Origin: JBAZYZ01 sp041659085
Lineage (GTDB): Bacteria > Patescibacteriota > Minisyncoccia > Phycocordibacterales > VMEP01
NCBI GenBank assembly: GCA_041659085.1
Contig: JBAZYZ010000024.1
Coordinates: 1-9,649, forward strand
Reading direction: 5' to 3'
Length of the DNA: 9,649 bases
Numbering within the stretch: the stretch's first letter is position 1; every line of letters begins with the position of its first letter. Shown piece after piece: positions 1-6,053 of the stretch. The notes under the pieces were generated by a model. That model did not search any database. It was not told where the DNA came from and was given only the letters and a program-made list of their open reading frames with translations. A program made the translations under genes and the position numbers.

Positions 1-1
1 T

Positions 2-151
2 CAGGGGTTTTCCGCTGGAATTCTGGGAATTGTTTTTGGTATAGTGATCCTTAGGATGCTGAAGAGCAAAGAGCTTGATGATATCGGAAGCGCCCTTAAC
101 AAGCGTTTGTGGAAAGCGGAAGTTATTGCGCCGGAGATGAGAGAGTTGTAA
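2..151 (+). CDS. C-terminal end of a membrane protein (5' end outside window)
   Basis: An open frame enters from the left edge and stops at TAA (149-151), leaving 49 residues. The first ~19 residues are hydrophobic and glycine-rich (GFSAGILGIVFGIVILRML), which reads as a last transmembrane helix. A short charged tail follows, ending in APEMREL. A final helix with a short polar cytoplasmic tail would fit the end of a lipid/oligosaccharide flippase (MurJ or Wzx type), and the envelope genes downstream make that attractive, but no diagnostic motif is left, so the function is a guess. The next gene starts 42 bases later. Reality of the coding region is fairly sure; identity is open. Confidence 0.6.
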   Translation, partial: QGFSAGILGIVFGIVILRMLKSKELDDIGSALNKRLWKAEVIAPEMREL

Positions 152-193
152 GCTTCGGTTTATTGGTGTTTATTTATTATCAAGCATCATCAC

Positions 194-1285
194 ATGAATA
201 GAAAAATTTTAACCGCGTTTTTATTTTTACTGCTAGGAGCGGGTGTTTTATTTTTTGTTTTTTATAAAACAGAAACAGTTTCCCCTGAATTTTCGATAGA
301 TTACCCTGATTATAAAGAGCTCCCGCCCGAACCCGAGGGTCTTCCCGTACGGAAGGTTTTGCCGAATGACTATCACGTACTGCAGACTTTCAACAACTGC
401 GCCCCCGCCGCTCTCTCAATGGCGTTGTCATATTTCGGGGTACGGGTGAGTCAGGAAGAATTGGCTGATAGTTTGCGACCTGTCCATAACTTAAGCGGGA
501 AAAACGACGATAAATCAACCACTCCCTATGAGCTTGCCGACGAGGCGAAAAAATACGGACTCGTTCCGTATTTTCGACCCGGCGGCAATATTGAAATCCT
601 AAAGCAATTTATTGCGAATGATATCCCGGTAGTGGTGCGCACCCTGCTTAAGAACGAAGAAGATTTTGCCCATTATCGCGTGGTAAAAGGTTACGACGAT
701 TTAACCTCCGAATTGATTGAGGATGACGGATATCAGGGAGATAACATAAGTTTTTCTTATGACGACTTTATGGATATATGGCAGCCGTTTAACTACGGTT
801 ACCTTGCGCTTGTCCCAAAGGATAAACAGGATGTGGCAGAAGCGATTATTGGGCGTAATATGGACCCTATTTGGGCCTGGAAAAACGCCGTAAAGGTATC
901 GGAACAAAAGCTTAAAAATAACCCCGGCAATATTCGCGAGGTTTTTAATTTGTCGGTAGCTCTATATTATGCGGGCGAGTATGATCGGTCGGTGGAAGAG
1001 TTTGAAAAAGTTGAAAGCAAATTGCCTGTTCATACTATATGGTATCAAATAGAACCAATCGAAGCGTATTTTAAGCTGGGCAATTATGAGCGTGTATTCT
1101 CCCTCACTGACAGTATTTTAAACAACAAAAACCCCGCATATTCGGAGCTGTATATACTTCGTGGCAACAGCTACTTAAAAGAGGGTAATGTAAAAATGGC
1201 AAAAGAAGAATTTGAGAAGGCTGTGTTTTATAACAAAAATCTCGCAAGCGCCAGAGAAGCGCTGGCTTCAGTTGACACAAACTGA
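194..1285 (+). CDS. Membrane-anchored C39-family cysteine peptidase-like protein with TPR tail
   Basis: The 363-residue product begins with a signal anchor (about residues 5-24), so the rest probably lies outside the cytoplasmic membrane. Residues ~58-210 resemble a C39 papain-like domain: the segment TFNNCAPAALSMAL carries the likely nucleophile Cys69, HYRVVKGYDD carries the likely His160, and Asp177/178 in IEDDGY would complete the triad. Residues ~225-358 hold two to three TPR-like helical repeats (for example ALYYAGEYDRSVEEFEKV and YLKEGNVKMAKEEFEKA). C39 domains are best known in bacteriocin-leader-processing ABC transporters; here there is no transporter domain, so a stand-alone envelope peptidase or peptide-binding protein is more likely. 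The ATG at 194 has no Shine-Dalgarno sequence. It is 13 bases upstream of the DUF192 start and probably co-transcribed with it. Substrate unknown. Confidence 0.85.
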   Translation: MNRKILTAFLFLLLGAGVLFFVFYKTETVSPEFSIDYPDYKELPPEPEGLPVRKVLPNDYHVLQTFNNCAPAALSMALSYFGVRVSQEELADSLRPVHNLSGKNDDKSTTPYELADEAKKYGLVPYFRPGGNIEILKQFIANDIPVVVRTLLKNEEDFAHYRVVKGYDDLTSELIEDDGYQGDNISFSYDDFMDIWQPFNYGYLALVPKDKQDVAEAIIGRNMDPIWAWKNAVKVSEQKLKNNPGNIREVFNLSVALYYAGEYDRSVEEFEKVESKLPVHTIWYQIEPIEAYFKLGNYERVFSLTDSILNNKNPAYSELYILRGNSYLKEGNVKMAKEEFEKAVFYNKNLASAREALASVDTN

Positions 1286-1298
1286 GATCTTTCATTTT

Positions 1299-1844
1299 AT
1301 GCGCAAATACCGTATTACAACCAAAAATATTTCCACGAATAAAAAAATCTGGTTGGTCGGATTGCTTTGTGCGCTGCTTTTGGGTTTGTTTTTTATTTAT
1401 TTTTTTAATCAGCCGCGAGTCCCGTCGTCTGGACCATACGGCGGTTTTACCCTGGATGATAAAATTTTGCCACAGGAGCCTGCTCTCATTATTGGCGACA
1501 CCAGCATTTTTGTGACAAAAGCCGTTACTATGGCTGAGATTAGAAGAGGACTTTCGGGGCAAGAAAGTCTGCCTCCTTCAAACGGGATGCTTTTCATATT
1601 TGATTCAGACGATTATTATCGTTTTTGGATGCCGGATATGCGTTTCCCGCTGGATATAGTTTGGATTGGTGCTGATAAAAAGATAGTTGATATAAGCAAA
1701 AATGTGCCGCCGCTTCTTGATACCGGCAAACCGGTTTTTTACAGCCCTCGTGTTCCGGCCCGTTATGTTTTGGAAGTAAACGCCGGTTTTAGCGACGCGC
1801 ACGGCATTGCCCCCGGTGATAATATTCAATTTTTGTCCATATAG
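1299..1844 (+). CDS. DUF192 family protein with N-terminal membrane anchor
   Basis: The 181-residue product has a basic N-terminus, a membrane helix at ~17-36 and an extracytoplasmic DUF192 domain at ~62-179. Family hallmarks are visible: TMAEIRRGL then GMLFIF, the signature FWMPDMRFPLDIVWI, and the closing RYVLEVNAG..DAHGI..GD. DUF192 proteins are small secreted or anchored beta-rich proteins of unknown biochemical role. The frame is open further upstream, to an ATG at 1212 inside the C39 gene, but that start would overlap the upstream gene by 74 bases and add an unrelated polar stretch ahead of the signal anchor; ATG 1299 lies just after the upstream TGA and puts the anchor at the right place. 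The FemAB gene follows after 5 bases. Family assignment is strong; function unknown. Confidence 0.88.
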   Translation: MRKYRITTKNISTNKKIWLVGLLCALLLGLFFIYFFNQPRVPSSGPYGGFTLDDKILPQEPALIIGDTSIFVTKAVTMAEIRRGLSGQESLPPSNGMLFIFDSDDYYRFWMPDMRFPLDIVWIGADKKIVDISKNVPPLLDTGKPVFYSPRVPARYVLEVNAGFSDAHGIAPGDNIQFLSI

Positions 1845-1849
1845 CTGAT

Positions 1850-2887
1850 ATGAAAATAATTACCGCGCGAAAAGACGAGAAGGAAAAATGGAACCGGTTT
1901 GTGGCCGATAATTTTCCGCCCATCGGGGCTTTTATGCAGACATGGGAATGGGGGGAGTTTAAGCAAGCTCTAGGCAGAAGGGTTAACCGTTATTTCGTGC
2001 ACGAAGGCGGAAAGCCGATTGCCGCTTTTATGATTGTCCATCATGCGTTGCCCATGGGTCTTTCTTACGGATACGCTCCGCGCGGACCGGTAATCATAAA
2101 AAATGCGGGAGAAACAAAAACGGTTGAGATATTGAAAATAATAAAAAAATGGGCTGAAGCGGAGCTTTCACACTTTATTTTCTTGCGTCTTGAGCCTCCG
2201 ACTGGTTCAAATATCCGCGGACTGAAGAATCATGGTTTTCATATTCCCGCCTATTATATACAGCCTCGCTATAATACTGCGGTCCCTCTCAATAAGTCTG
2301 AGGAAGAAATTCGTTTGTGTTTCCACCCGTCCACCCGTTCAAACATCAGCCGCGCCCTAAAGCGGGGCGTTGTTGCGGAGGTGAGAAATGAAATAACCGA
2401 TGCCGACCGCGAAATTTTTTATGGAATGACGGAGGATACTATAAGAAGGCACAAGGGGACAGACGCTTATCCCAGTAGAGATTACTTCAGCTCTCTTTTC
2501 AAAACAATTCCTCTATCCGGCAAGGTCCATGGTTCGAGTAATCTTTCACTAGGCGCATTTTACGGATATCAAAATAACGAGCCGGCGGCAATTCATTTTG
2601 TTCTTTTTTTTGGGGATACAGTCACGTATCTTTATGGAGCTTCATACCGCAGATACTTAAATTCAAAAGTGATGACTTACCTCCATTGGGAGGCAATAAA
2701 AGAAGCAAAACGTTCAGGATCACGTTACTATGACCTTGGGGGAATAGATGAGACCAGGTGGAAAACGCTTACTGATTTCAAGAGACAGTTTCGCGGAGAA
2801 GAATTTTGCTATATGGGGAATATCGATATCGTTTTAAAACCGGTGCTTTATAAGATATATAATTTATTTAGAATAATCAGGAAGTAG
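1850..2887 (+). CDS. FemAB-family peptidoglycan bridge aminoacyltransferase
   Basis: The 345-residue cytoplasmic protein has the length and layout of FemX/FemAB enzymes, two fused GNAT-like folds. These use aminoacyl-tRNA to add amino acids to the lipid II stem peptide. Recognisable blocks are FMQTWEWGEFKQALGR (28-43), YGYAPRGPV (73-81), HPSTRSNISRALKRGV (159-174), AIHFVLFFGDTVTYLYGASY (247-266), YYDLGGID (293-300) and FKRQFRGE (310-317). The ATG at 1850 is 5 bases after the DUF192 stop, which argues for co-transcription and coupled translation; no Shine-Dalgarno is seen. Which amino acid and tRNA it uses cannot be read from the sequence. Some family members act on other substrates, so the peptidoglycan role is family inference. 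Confidence 0.9.
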   Translation: MKIITARKDEKEKWNRFVADNFPPIGAFMQTWEWGEFKQALGRRVNRYFVHEGGKPIAAFMIVHHALPMGLSYGYAPRGPVIIKNAGETKTVEILKIIKKWAEAELSHFIFLRLEPPTGSNIRGLKNHGFHIPAYYIQPRYNTAVPLNKSEEEIRLCFHPSTRSNISRALKRGVVAEVRNEITDADREIFYGMTEDTIRRHKGTDAYPSRDYFSSLFKTIPLSGKVHGSSNLSLGAFYGYQNNEPAAIHFVLFFGDTVTYLYGASYRRYLNSKVMTYLHWEAIKEAKRSGSRYYDLGGIDETRWKTLTDFKRQFRGEEFCYMGNIDIVLKPVLYKIYNLFRIIRK

Positions 2888-2928
2888 TAACTAGCGCGGT
2901 GTTCACAAAGTCACACGAAATAATATAT

Positions 2929-2959
2929 TTGTCAATGACTTAAAAAAGTGTGTTAGAAT
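2929..2959 (+). promoter_or_regulatory. Predicted lepA promoter (extended -10)
   Basis: TTGTCA (2929-2934) and TAGAAT (2954-2959) with the extended -10 TG at 2951-2952, separated by 19 bases. The predicted transcription start is around 2966, only about 6 bases before the lepA ATG, so the mRNA would be nearly leaderless. Confidence 0.55.
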
Positions 2960-2971
2960 AAGGCTAAATTT

Positions 2972-4765
2972 ATGGATTTAAGGCATATTAGAAATTTCAG
3001 CATTATCGCGCACATAGATCACGGCAAGTCCACTTTGGCTGACCGCATGCTTGAACTTACGCATACTATTGAGACGCGCAAAATGCGCGATCAGGTGCTT
3101 GATCGCATGGATTTGGAACGGGAGCGGGGCATTACCATTAAAATGACACCGGTAAGGATGAATTTCAGGGTAGACGAGGCGGATTATACGCTCAATCTTA
3201 TTGACACCCCCGGACATATTGATTTCTCATATGAGGTCTCCCGAGCCCTTCAGGCGGTGGAGGGGTCTATCTTGCTTGTGGATGCCACACAAGGCGTACA
3301 GGCTCAGACATTGACCACGCTTGGCATGGCGCGTTCCCTCGGTGTCGCAATAATACCGGTTATTTCAAAGATAGACGCGCCACTCGCTATGACGGATAAG
3401 GTTAAGGCTGAAGTGTCCGAACTTTTAGACGTAGACGAGGATGAAATTATGGAAGTGTCCGGTCGGACGGGAGAGAAAGTGGAAGAATTGCTACGCGCGG
3501 TTGTGGAAAGAATTCCGGCACCCAAAGAAACCTATCACGGGGAAAACGATGTCCGTGCTCTTGTTTTCGATTTTGAATATTCGCTCCATCAGGGGGTGAT
3601 TGTTTATGTGCGTGTTTTAGATGGCGTGCTTGAGGCCGGGAAGGAACTGTCTTTCATTCAGGCCGGCGAAAAGTTTGTTGCTTCTGAAGTTGGGATGTTT
3701 TCTCCGGACAAAAAGAAAGCAGAAAATCTTTCAGCCGGTGAAATAGGATATATAGTGACCGGACTCAAGAAACCGGGCATTGCTTCGGTTGGCGACACAA
3801 TAACGCTCGCCAGGCACCAATTGCCGCCATTGGCGGGTTATCAGGAACCCAGACCGGTAGTCTGGGCGTCTCTTTATCCCGAAAGTCAGGATGATTTTGA
3901 CACACTCAAAGACGGCCTGCAAAAATTAAAGCTTTCCGACTCATCTCTTGTTTTTGAAGAGGAAACATCGGGTACGCTTGGGCGGGGTTTTAGAAGCGGT
4001 TTTTTGGGCATGTTGCACTTGGAAATAATAGCCGAGCGTTTGCGTCGCGAGTTCGGGTTGGAACTCATTGTAACTACCCCGTCCATCAATTATGAAGTTA
4101 CGTACCAAAACGGGGAAACCAAGACTGTCTATTCGCCCGCCTTTTTCCCGGACCATGGAGCTTATAAAGAAGTGAGAGAACCGTGGGCCCGCGTGACGGT
4201 AATCACTCCTCCTCAATATGTGAGTCCTATCATGCAGCTATTTTTTGAACACGAAGCTGAGATTGGCGATTCCGCTCTTTTTGGCGAGAAAAGAATATCG
4301 CTTTCCGCGCTCATGCCGCTTCGCGAACTTATGAGGAATTTCTTTGACCGCTTAAAAAGCGCTTCTTCCGGCTTTGCTTCGCTTTCATACGAGATAGTGG
4401 AACACCGCCATGCGGATGTGGCGCGCTTGGATATTTTGGTCGCGGAGGAAGCTGTACCGGCATTTGCCAAGGTGGTTTCAGTAAGGAGAATAAACGAAGA
4501 AGCCGAAGCGTCCGTGGAGAAACTGCACAGCGTGCTTCCAAGGCAACTTTTCGTTGTAAAAATTCAAGGTAAAGCCCTTGGCAGAATTATTTCGTCCCGA
4601 ACCCTTTCCGCGATGAAAAAAGACGTAACGGGGTATTTATACGGCGGTGACATAACCCGCAAAATGAAGCTTCGCGAAAAGCAAAAGAAAGGCAAGAAGA
4701 AAATGAAACTCTTGGGCAGAGTAGACATTCCCAAGGATGTGTTCCTGAAGGTTATGAAAGATTAG
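2972..4765 (+). CDS. lepA: Elongation factor 4 (ribosomal back-translocase, GTPase)
   Basis: The 597-residue product has the full EF4 length and architecture. LepA/EF4 is a ribosome-bound translational GTPase that acts on stalled or mis-translocated ribosomes and in initiation/assembly. The G domain shows G1 AHIDHGKST (13-21), the switch motif MDLERERGITIK (46-57) and G3 DTPGH (78-82). EF-G-like domains follow. The LepA-specific C-terminal domain is present, with LPRQLF, then YGGDITRKMKLREKQKKGKK near residues 565-584. The G4 motif reads SKID (132-135) instead of NKID, while G5 reads SGRTG (163-167). ATG 2972 is chosen because MDLRHIRNFSIIAHIDHGK is the standard family start. There is no Shine-Dalgarno. 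The stop overlaps by two bases the stop of the small convergent gene. Confidence 0.97.
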   Translation: MDLRHIRNFSIIAHIDHGKSTLADRMLELTHTIETRKMRDQVLDRMDLERERGITIKMTPVRMNFRVDEADYTLNLIDTPGHIDFSYEVSRALQAVEGSILLVDATQGVQAQTLTTLGMARSLGVAIIPVISKIDAPLAMTDKVKAEVSELLDVDEDEIMEVSGRTGEKVEELLRAVVERIPAPKETYHGENDVRALVFDFEYSLHQGVIVYVRVLDGVLEAGKELSFIQAGEKFVASEVGMFSPDKKKAENLSAGEIGYIVTGLKKPGIASVGDTITLARHQLPPLAGYQEPRPVVWASLYPESQDDFDTLKDGLQKLKLSDSSLVFEEETSGTLGRGFRSGFLGMLHLEIIAERLRREFGLELIVTTPSINYEVTYQNGETKTVYSPAFFPDHGAYKEVREPWARVTVITPPQYVSPIMQLFFEHEAEIGDSALFGEKRISLSALMPLRELMRNFFDRLKSASSGFASLSYEIVEHRHADVARLDILVAEEAVPAFAKVVSVRRINEEAEASVEKLHSVLPRQLFVVKIQGKALGRIISSRTLSAMKKDVTGYLYGGDITRKMKLREKQKKGKKKMKLLGRVDIPKDVFLKVMKD

Positions 4766-4872
4766 CGGTATAAAGAAGGGATGTAGAGCATAATCATACT
4801 GACGATGATGAGTACGCAGAAAATTGCCCAGAAGAATTGAATCTTTTTCTTATGTTTTTGATTGAACAACAT
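4762..4872 (-). CDS. 36-residue single-pass membrane protein
   Basis: Reading the minus strand from ATG (4872-4870) to TAA (4764-4762) gives a 36-residue protein. It has a short N-terminus rich in basic residues (KHKKK at 7-... residues 6-10), one hydrophobic helix (about residues 13-32, FFWAIFCVLIIVSMIMLYI) and a tiny tail ending SLYR. The sharp basic-then-hydrophobic pattern predicts a cytoplasmic N-terminus and one membrane span. Tiny proteins of this style are familiar in Parcubacteria-like genomes but have no known function. A plausible promoter (TTGAAA, 16 bases, TATTAT preceded by TG) lies 20 bases upstream on the same strand. The gene fills almost the whole lepA to FtsB-like gap and its stop touches that of lepA. 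It could be chance, but the composition and promoter argue that it is real. Function unknown. Confidence 0.65.
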   Translation of the reverse strand: MLFNQKHKKKIQFFWAIFCVLIIVSMIMLYIPSLYR

Positions 4873-4890
4873 ATATTTATTTAGTACGTG

Positions 4891-4919
4891 TATAATAACA
4901 GAAAATGATTGAATTTCAA
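4891..4919. promoter_or_regulatory. Divergent promoter pair with overlapping -10 boxes
   Basis: On the plus strand TATAAT (4891-4896) ends 8 bases before the ATG of the FtsB-like gene; its -35 is not convincing. On the minus strand TATTAT covers 4897-4892, has TGT in front (4900-4898, extended -10) and a TTGAAA -35 (4919-4914) with a 16-base spacer, pointing to the 36-residue gene. The near-symmetric core TATAATA can be read both ways, so the two genes would share one promoter core. Confidence 0.5.
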
Positions 4920-5288
4920 GATAAAAAGAAAATACGCAAAATACTGTATTCTCGCCCGGTACTCATTCTTGGGGCGGCAATTCTAATGTATCTTTCTTTT
5001 GCGGCATACAGCATGTACCAAAAAGCCGCAGAAACGGGCGGCAATCGTGAAATGGCGCTTCTGGAACAGGCTGCTCTGGAAGCCAAACAGAATCAGCTTG
5101 AAGAGCAAATTAGCAGGCTTAAGACAACTCGCGGGGTTGAGGAGGAAATCAGGAAAAAATTCAGGGTTGTTAAGGGTGGAGAATCGGTTATTATTGTAGT
5201 GGATGACAAGACGGATGGACAAGGCGCGGCGGCTTCGCTGTCCGGGCTAACGCCGTTTTTTGAAATGATAAAAAGTTGGTTTAAGTGA
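4905..5288 (+). CDS. FtsB/DivIC-like septum formation initiator family protein
   Basis: The 127-residue bitopic protein has a basic cytoplasmic N-terminus (KKKIRK, 7-12), one membrane helix (~18-36), a coiled coil (~50-73, ALLEQAALEAKQNQLEEQI), then the conserved-looking block GVEEEIRKKFRVVKGGESVI (77-96), and a less conserved tail. This is the layout of FtsB/DivIC, small proteins of the FtsQ-FtsL-FtsB division subcomplex that pass the activation signal to septal peptidoglycan synthesis. Sequence conservation in the family is weak, so the call rests on architecture plus the GVEEEIRKKF.VVK block. The start at 4905 is only 8 bases after a perfect TATAAT, so the transcript is probably leaderless. 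A weak hairpin follows at 5295-5316. Confidence 0.8.
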   Translation: MIEFQDKKKIRKILYSRPVLILGAAILMYLSFAAYSMYQKAAETGGNREMALLEQAALEAKQNQLEEQISRLKTTRGVEEEIRKKFRVVKGGESVIIVVDDKTDGQGAAASLSGLTPFFEMIKSWFK

Positions 5289-5294
5289 ATAATT

Positions 5295-5316
5295 GCGCGG
5301 ATTATTTTATCCGTGC
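5295..5316 (+). terminator. Possible weak terminator after the FtsB-like gene
   Basis: GCGCGGAT (5295-5302) pairs with ATCCGTGC (5309-5316) with one G-U pair and a 6-base loop. A T-run (TTTTTT, about 5334-5339) follows only after 17 bases, so termination here would be inefficient. The hairpin might instead be part of the tRNA-Gly 5' leader. Confidence 0.3.
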
Positions 5317-5345
5317 GCTAAAATTGTGCTAAGTTTTTTAATAAA

Positions 5346-5416
5346 GCGAGATTAGTTTAGTGGTAGAACTGGTGCTTCCCAAGCATCGGACGCGGGTTCG
5401 ATTCCCGCATCTCGCA
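5346..5416 (+). tRNA. tRNA-Gly (anticodon CCC)
   Basis: A complete cloverleaf can be drawn: acceptor GCGAGAT/ATCTCGC, D stem GTTT/GAAC with a GTGG-containing loop, anticodon stem GGTGC/GCATC with loop TTCCCAA (anticodon CCC at 5378-5380), and T arm GCGGG-TTCGATT-CCCGC. The discriminator is A5416. The following bases are CAG, so CCA is not encoded and must be added by the CCA-adding enzyme. It reads GGG glycine codons. Confidence 0.96.
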
Positions 5417-5430
5417 CAGATTTGAGCAAG

Positions 5431-5472
5431 CCAAGCATAGCGGAATAGTTGTGACCGATTCCCGTATCTCGC
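5431..5472 (+). repeat. Degenerate copy of the tRNA-Gly 3' half
   Basis: CCAAGCAT..CGGA (5431-5444) repeats 5379-5390 with a two-base insertion. CGATTCCCGTATCTCGC (5456-5472) matches the tRNA 3' end (5399-5415) in 16 of 17 bases. The middle has diverged and no 5' half is present, so this is not a working tRNA. It may be a partial tandem duplication or an old attachment-site scar. Confidence 0.75.
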
Positions 5473-5495
5473 CAAAACGGACCGTTTGACACGTA

Positions 5496-5504
5496 TGGTA
5501 TAAT
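5496..5504 (+). promoter_or_regulatory. Extended -10 promoter of the glutaredoxin gene
   Basis: TGG followed by a perfect TATAAT (5499-5504) forms an extended -10. No -35 is seen at 16-18 bases. The predicted start is about 5511, giving a ~26-base A-rich leader without a Shine-Dalgarno sequence. Confidence 0.55.
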
Positions 5505-5536
5505 GGACAAATAAAAGATAAAAAGTAAAAAATATC

Positions 5537-5773
5537 ATGAAAAAAGTGGCAATATACACAACCCCGACATGCGTTTACTGCAATATGGCAAAGAAGTTTT
5601 TCCAGGAAAATAAGGTTGAGTATGAGGAATACAATGTGGCAACCGATCTGGCAAAACGCCAGGAAATGATGGAAGCAACCGGACAGATGGGAGTGCCTGT
5701 TATTAAGGTTGGCGACGACGTTGTCGTTGGGTTCAATCAGCCGCGCATAAGAGAGCTTCTGGGGATGGCATAA
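5537..5773 (+). CDS. Small glutaredoxin-like protein (NrdH/Grx type)
   Basis: The 78-residue product is a single thioredoxin fold of minimal size. It starts with the beta strand KVAIYTT and the redox motif CVYC (Cys12, Cys15), followed by the helix NMAKKFFQENK. Later the cis-proline strand MGVPVI and the C-terminal GFNQPRIRELLG complete the fold; this last block is typical of the NrdH/glutaredoxin-like group. Such proteins reduce disulfides or deliver electrons to ribonucleotide reductase, but no reductase partner is visible here. It lies alone between two tRNA genes with its own extended -10 promoter and no Shine-Dalgarno. No clear terminator follows: between 5774 and 5897 I see only a 4-bp stem (TCCC-ACC-GGGA near 5821) and AT-rich sequence. 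Fold assignment is strong; the electron donor and target are unknown. Confidence 0.93.
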   Translation: MKKVAIYTTPTCVYCNMAKKFFQENKVEYEEYNVATDLAKRQEMMEATGQMGVPVIKVGDDVVVGFNQPRIRELLGMA

Positions 5774-5864
5774 TCCGGCTTACAGTTTACGCCCGAGGCC
5801 AACGAATTATAAAAAATCTCTCCCACCGGGAAGCGGTTTTTAGTTTGTGTATAAAACGTATTTA

Positions 5865-5892
5865 TTGTAAGTTGTTAATTGTAGGTTATAAG
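5865..5892 (+). promoter_or_regulatory. Possible tRNA-Arg promoter
   Basis: TTGTAA (5865-5870) and TATAAG (5887-5892) are 16 bases apart. The predicted start would fall at or next to the first base of the mature tRNA (5898), which is unusually close. The region is AT-rich, so chance matches are likely. Confidence 0.3.
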
Positions 5893-5897
5893 TTTTT

Positions 5898-5969
5898 GCC
5901 CTCGTAGTTCAACGGATAGAACGTCTCCGTCCTAAGGAGTAGATGTGGGTTCAATTCCTGCCGAGGGCA
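5898..5969 (+). tRNA. tRNA-Arg (anticodon CCT)
   Basis: Acceptor GCCCTCG/CGAGGGC, D stem GTTC/GAAC, anticodon stem TCTCC/GGAGT with loop GTCCTAA (anticodon CCT at 5931-5933), and T arm GTGGG-TTCAATT-CCTGC. The first anticodon-stem pair (T5924-T5940) is a mismatch and the T stem has two G-U pairs, so it is a slightly weak fold. The discriminator is A5969; CCA is not encoded. It reads AGG arginine codons. The last five bases are also the base of the terminator stem that follows. Confidence 0.93.
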
Positions 5970-6053
5970 CAATATGAAAAACCGGCCGTGCGCCGGTTTT
6001 TCATATTGTGCCCGAGAGCGAGTGAACTGCTTCACTCGTGGGCAGGAATTGAA
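5950..6053. repeat. Large inverted duplication of the tRNA-Arg 3' end
   Basis: The outer arms TTCAATTCCTGCC (5950-5962, T loop to acceptor of tRNA-Arg) and GGCAGGAATTGAA (6041-6053) are perfect 13-base complements. The inner arms (5965-5986 and 5992-6013) are perfect 22-base complements. Between the two right-hand arms sits an extra 27 bases (6014-6040) with its own hairpin, CGAGTGAA/TTCACTCG (6019-6026 and 6031-6038 approx.). In total 35 bases of the tRNA 3' end and its trailer are mirrored. Confidence 0.9.
5965..6013. terminator. Terminator-like 22-bp perfect hairpin after tRNA-Arg
   Basis: Arms 5965-5986 and 5992-6013 pair perfectly around the 5-base loop CGTGC. The core ACCGGC/GCCGGT is GC-rich and is flanked by an A5 tract on the left and a T5 tract on the right, the look of an intrinsic terminator that could act on either strand. 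The base of the stem (GGGCA) is the 3' acceptor strand of the tRNA, so the full hairpin and the mature tRNA fold exclude each other. Confidence 0.7.

Noticed and set aside
1212..1298. Upstream ATG extension of the DUF192 gene
   Set aside because: It lies inside the C39 gene in another frame and would put an unrelated 29-residue stretch before the signal anchor; ATG 1299 fits better.
1104..1562. 152-codon minus-strand frame across the C39/DUF192 junction
   Set aside because: It is antisense to two well-supported genes, with cysteine- and histidine-rich low-quality sequence and no start signals.
5486..5504. TTGACA plus TATAAT as a classical promoter for the glutaredoxin gene
   Set aside because: The two boxes are only 7 bases apart, far from the 16-18 needed; the extended -10 alone is the better reading.
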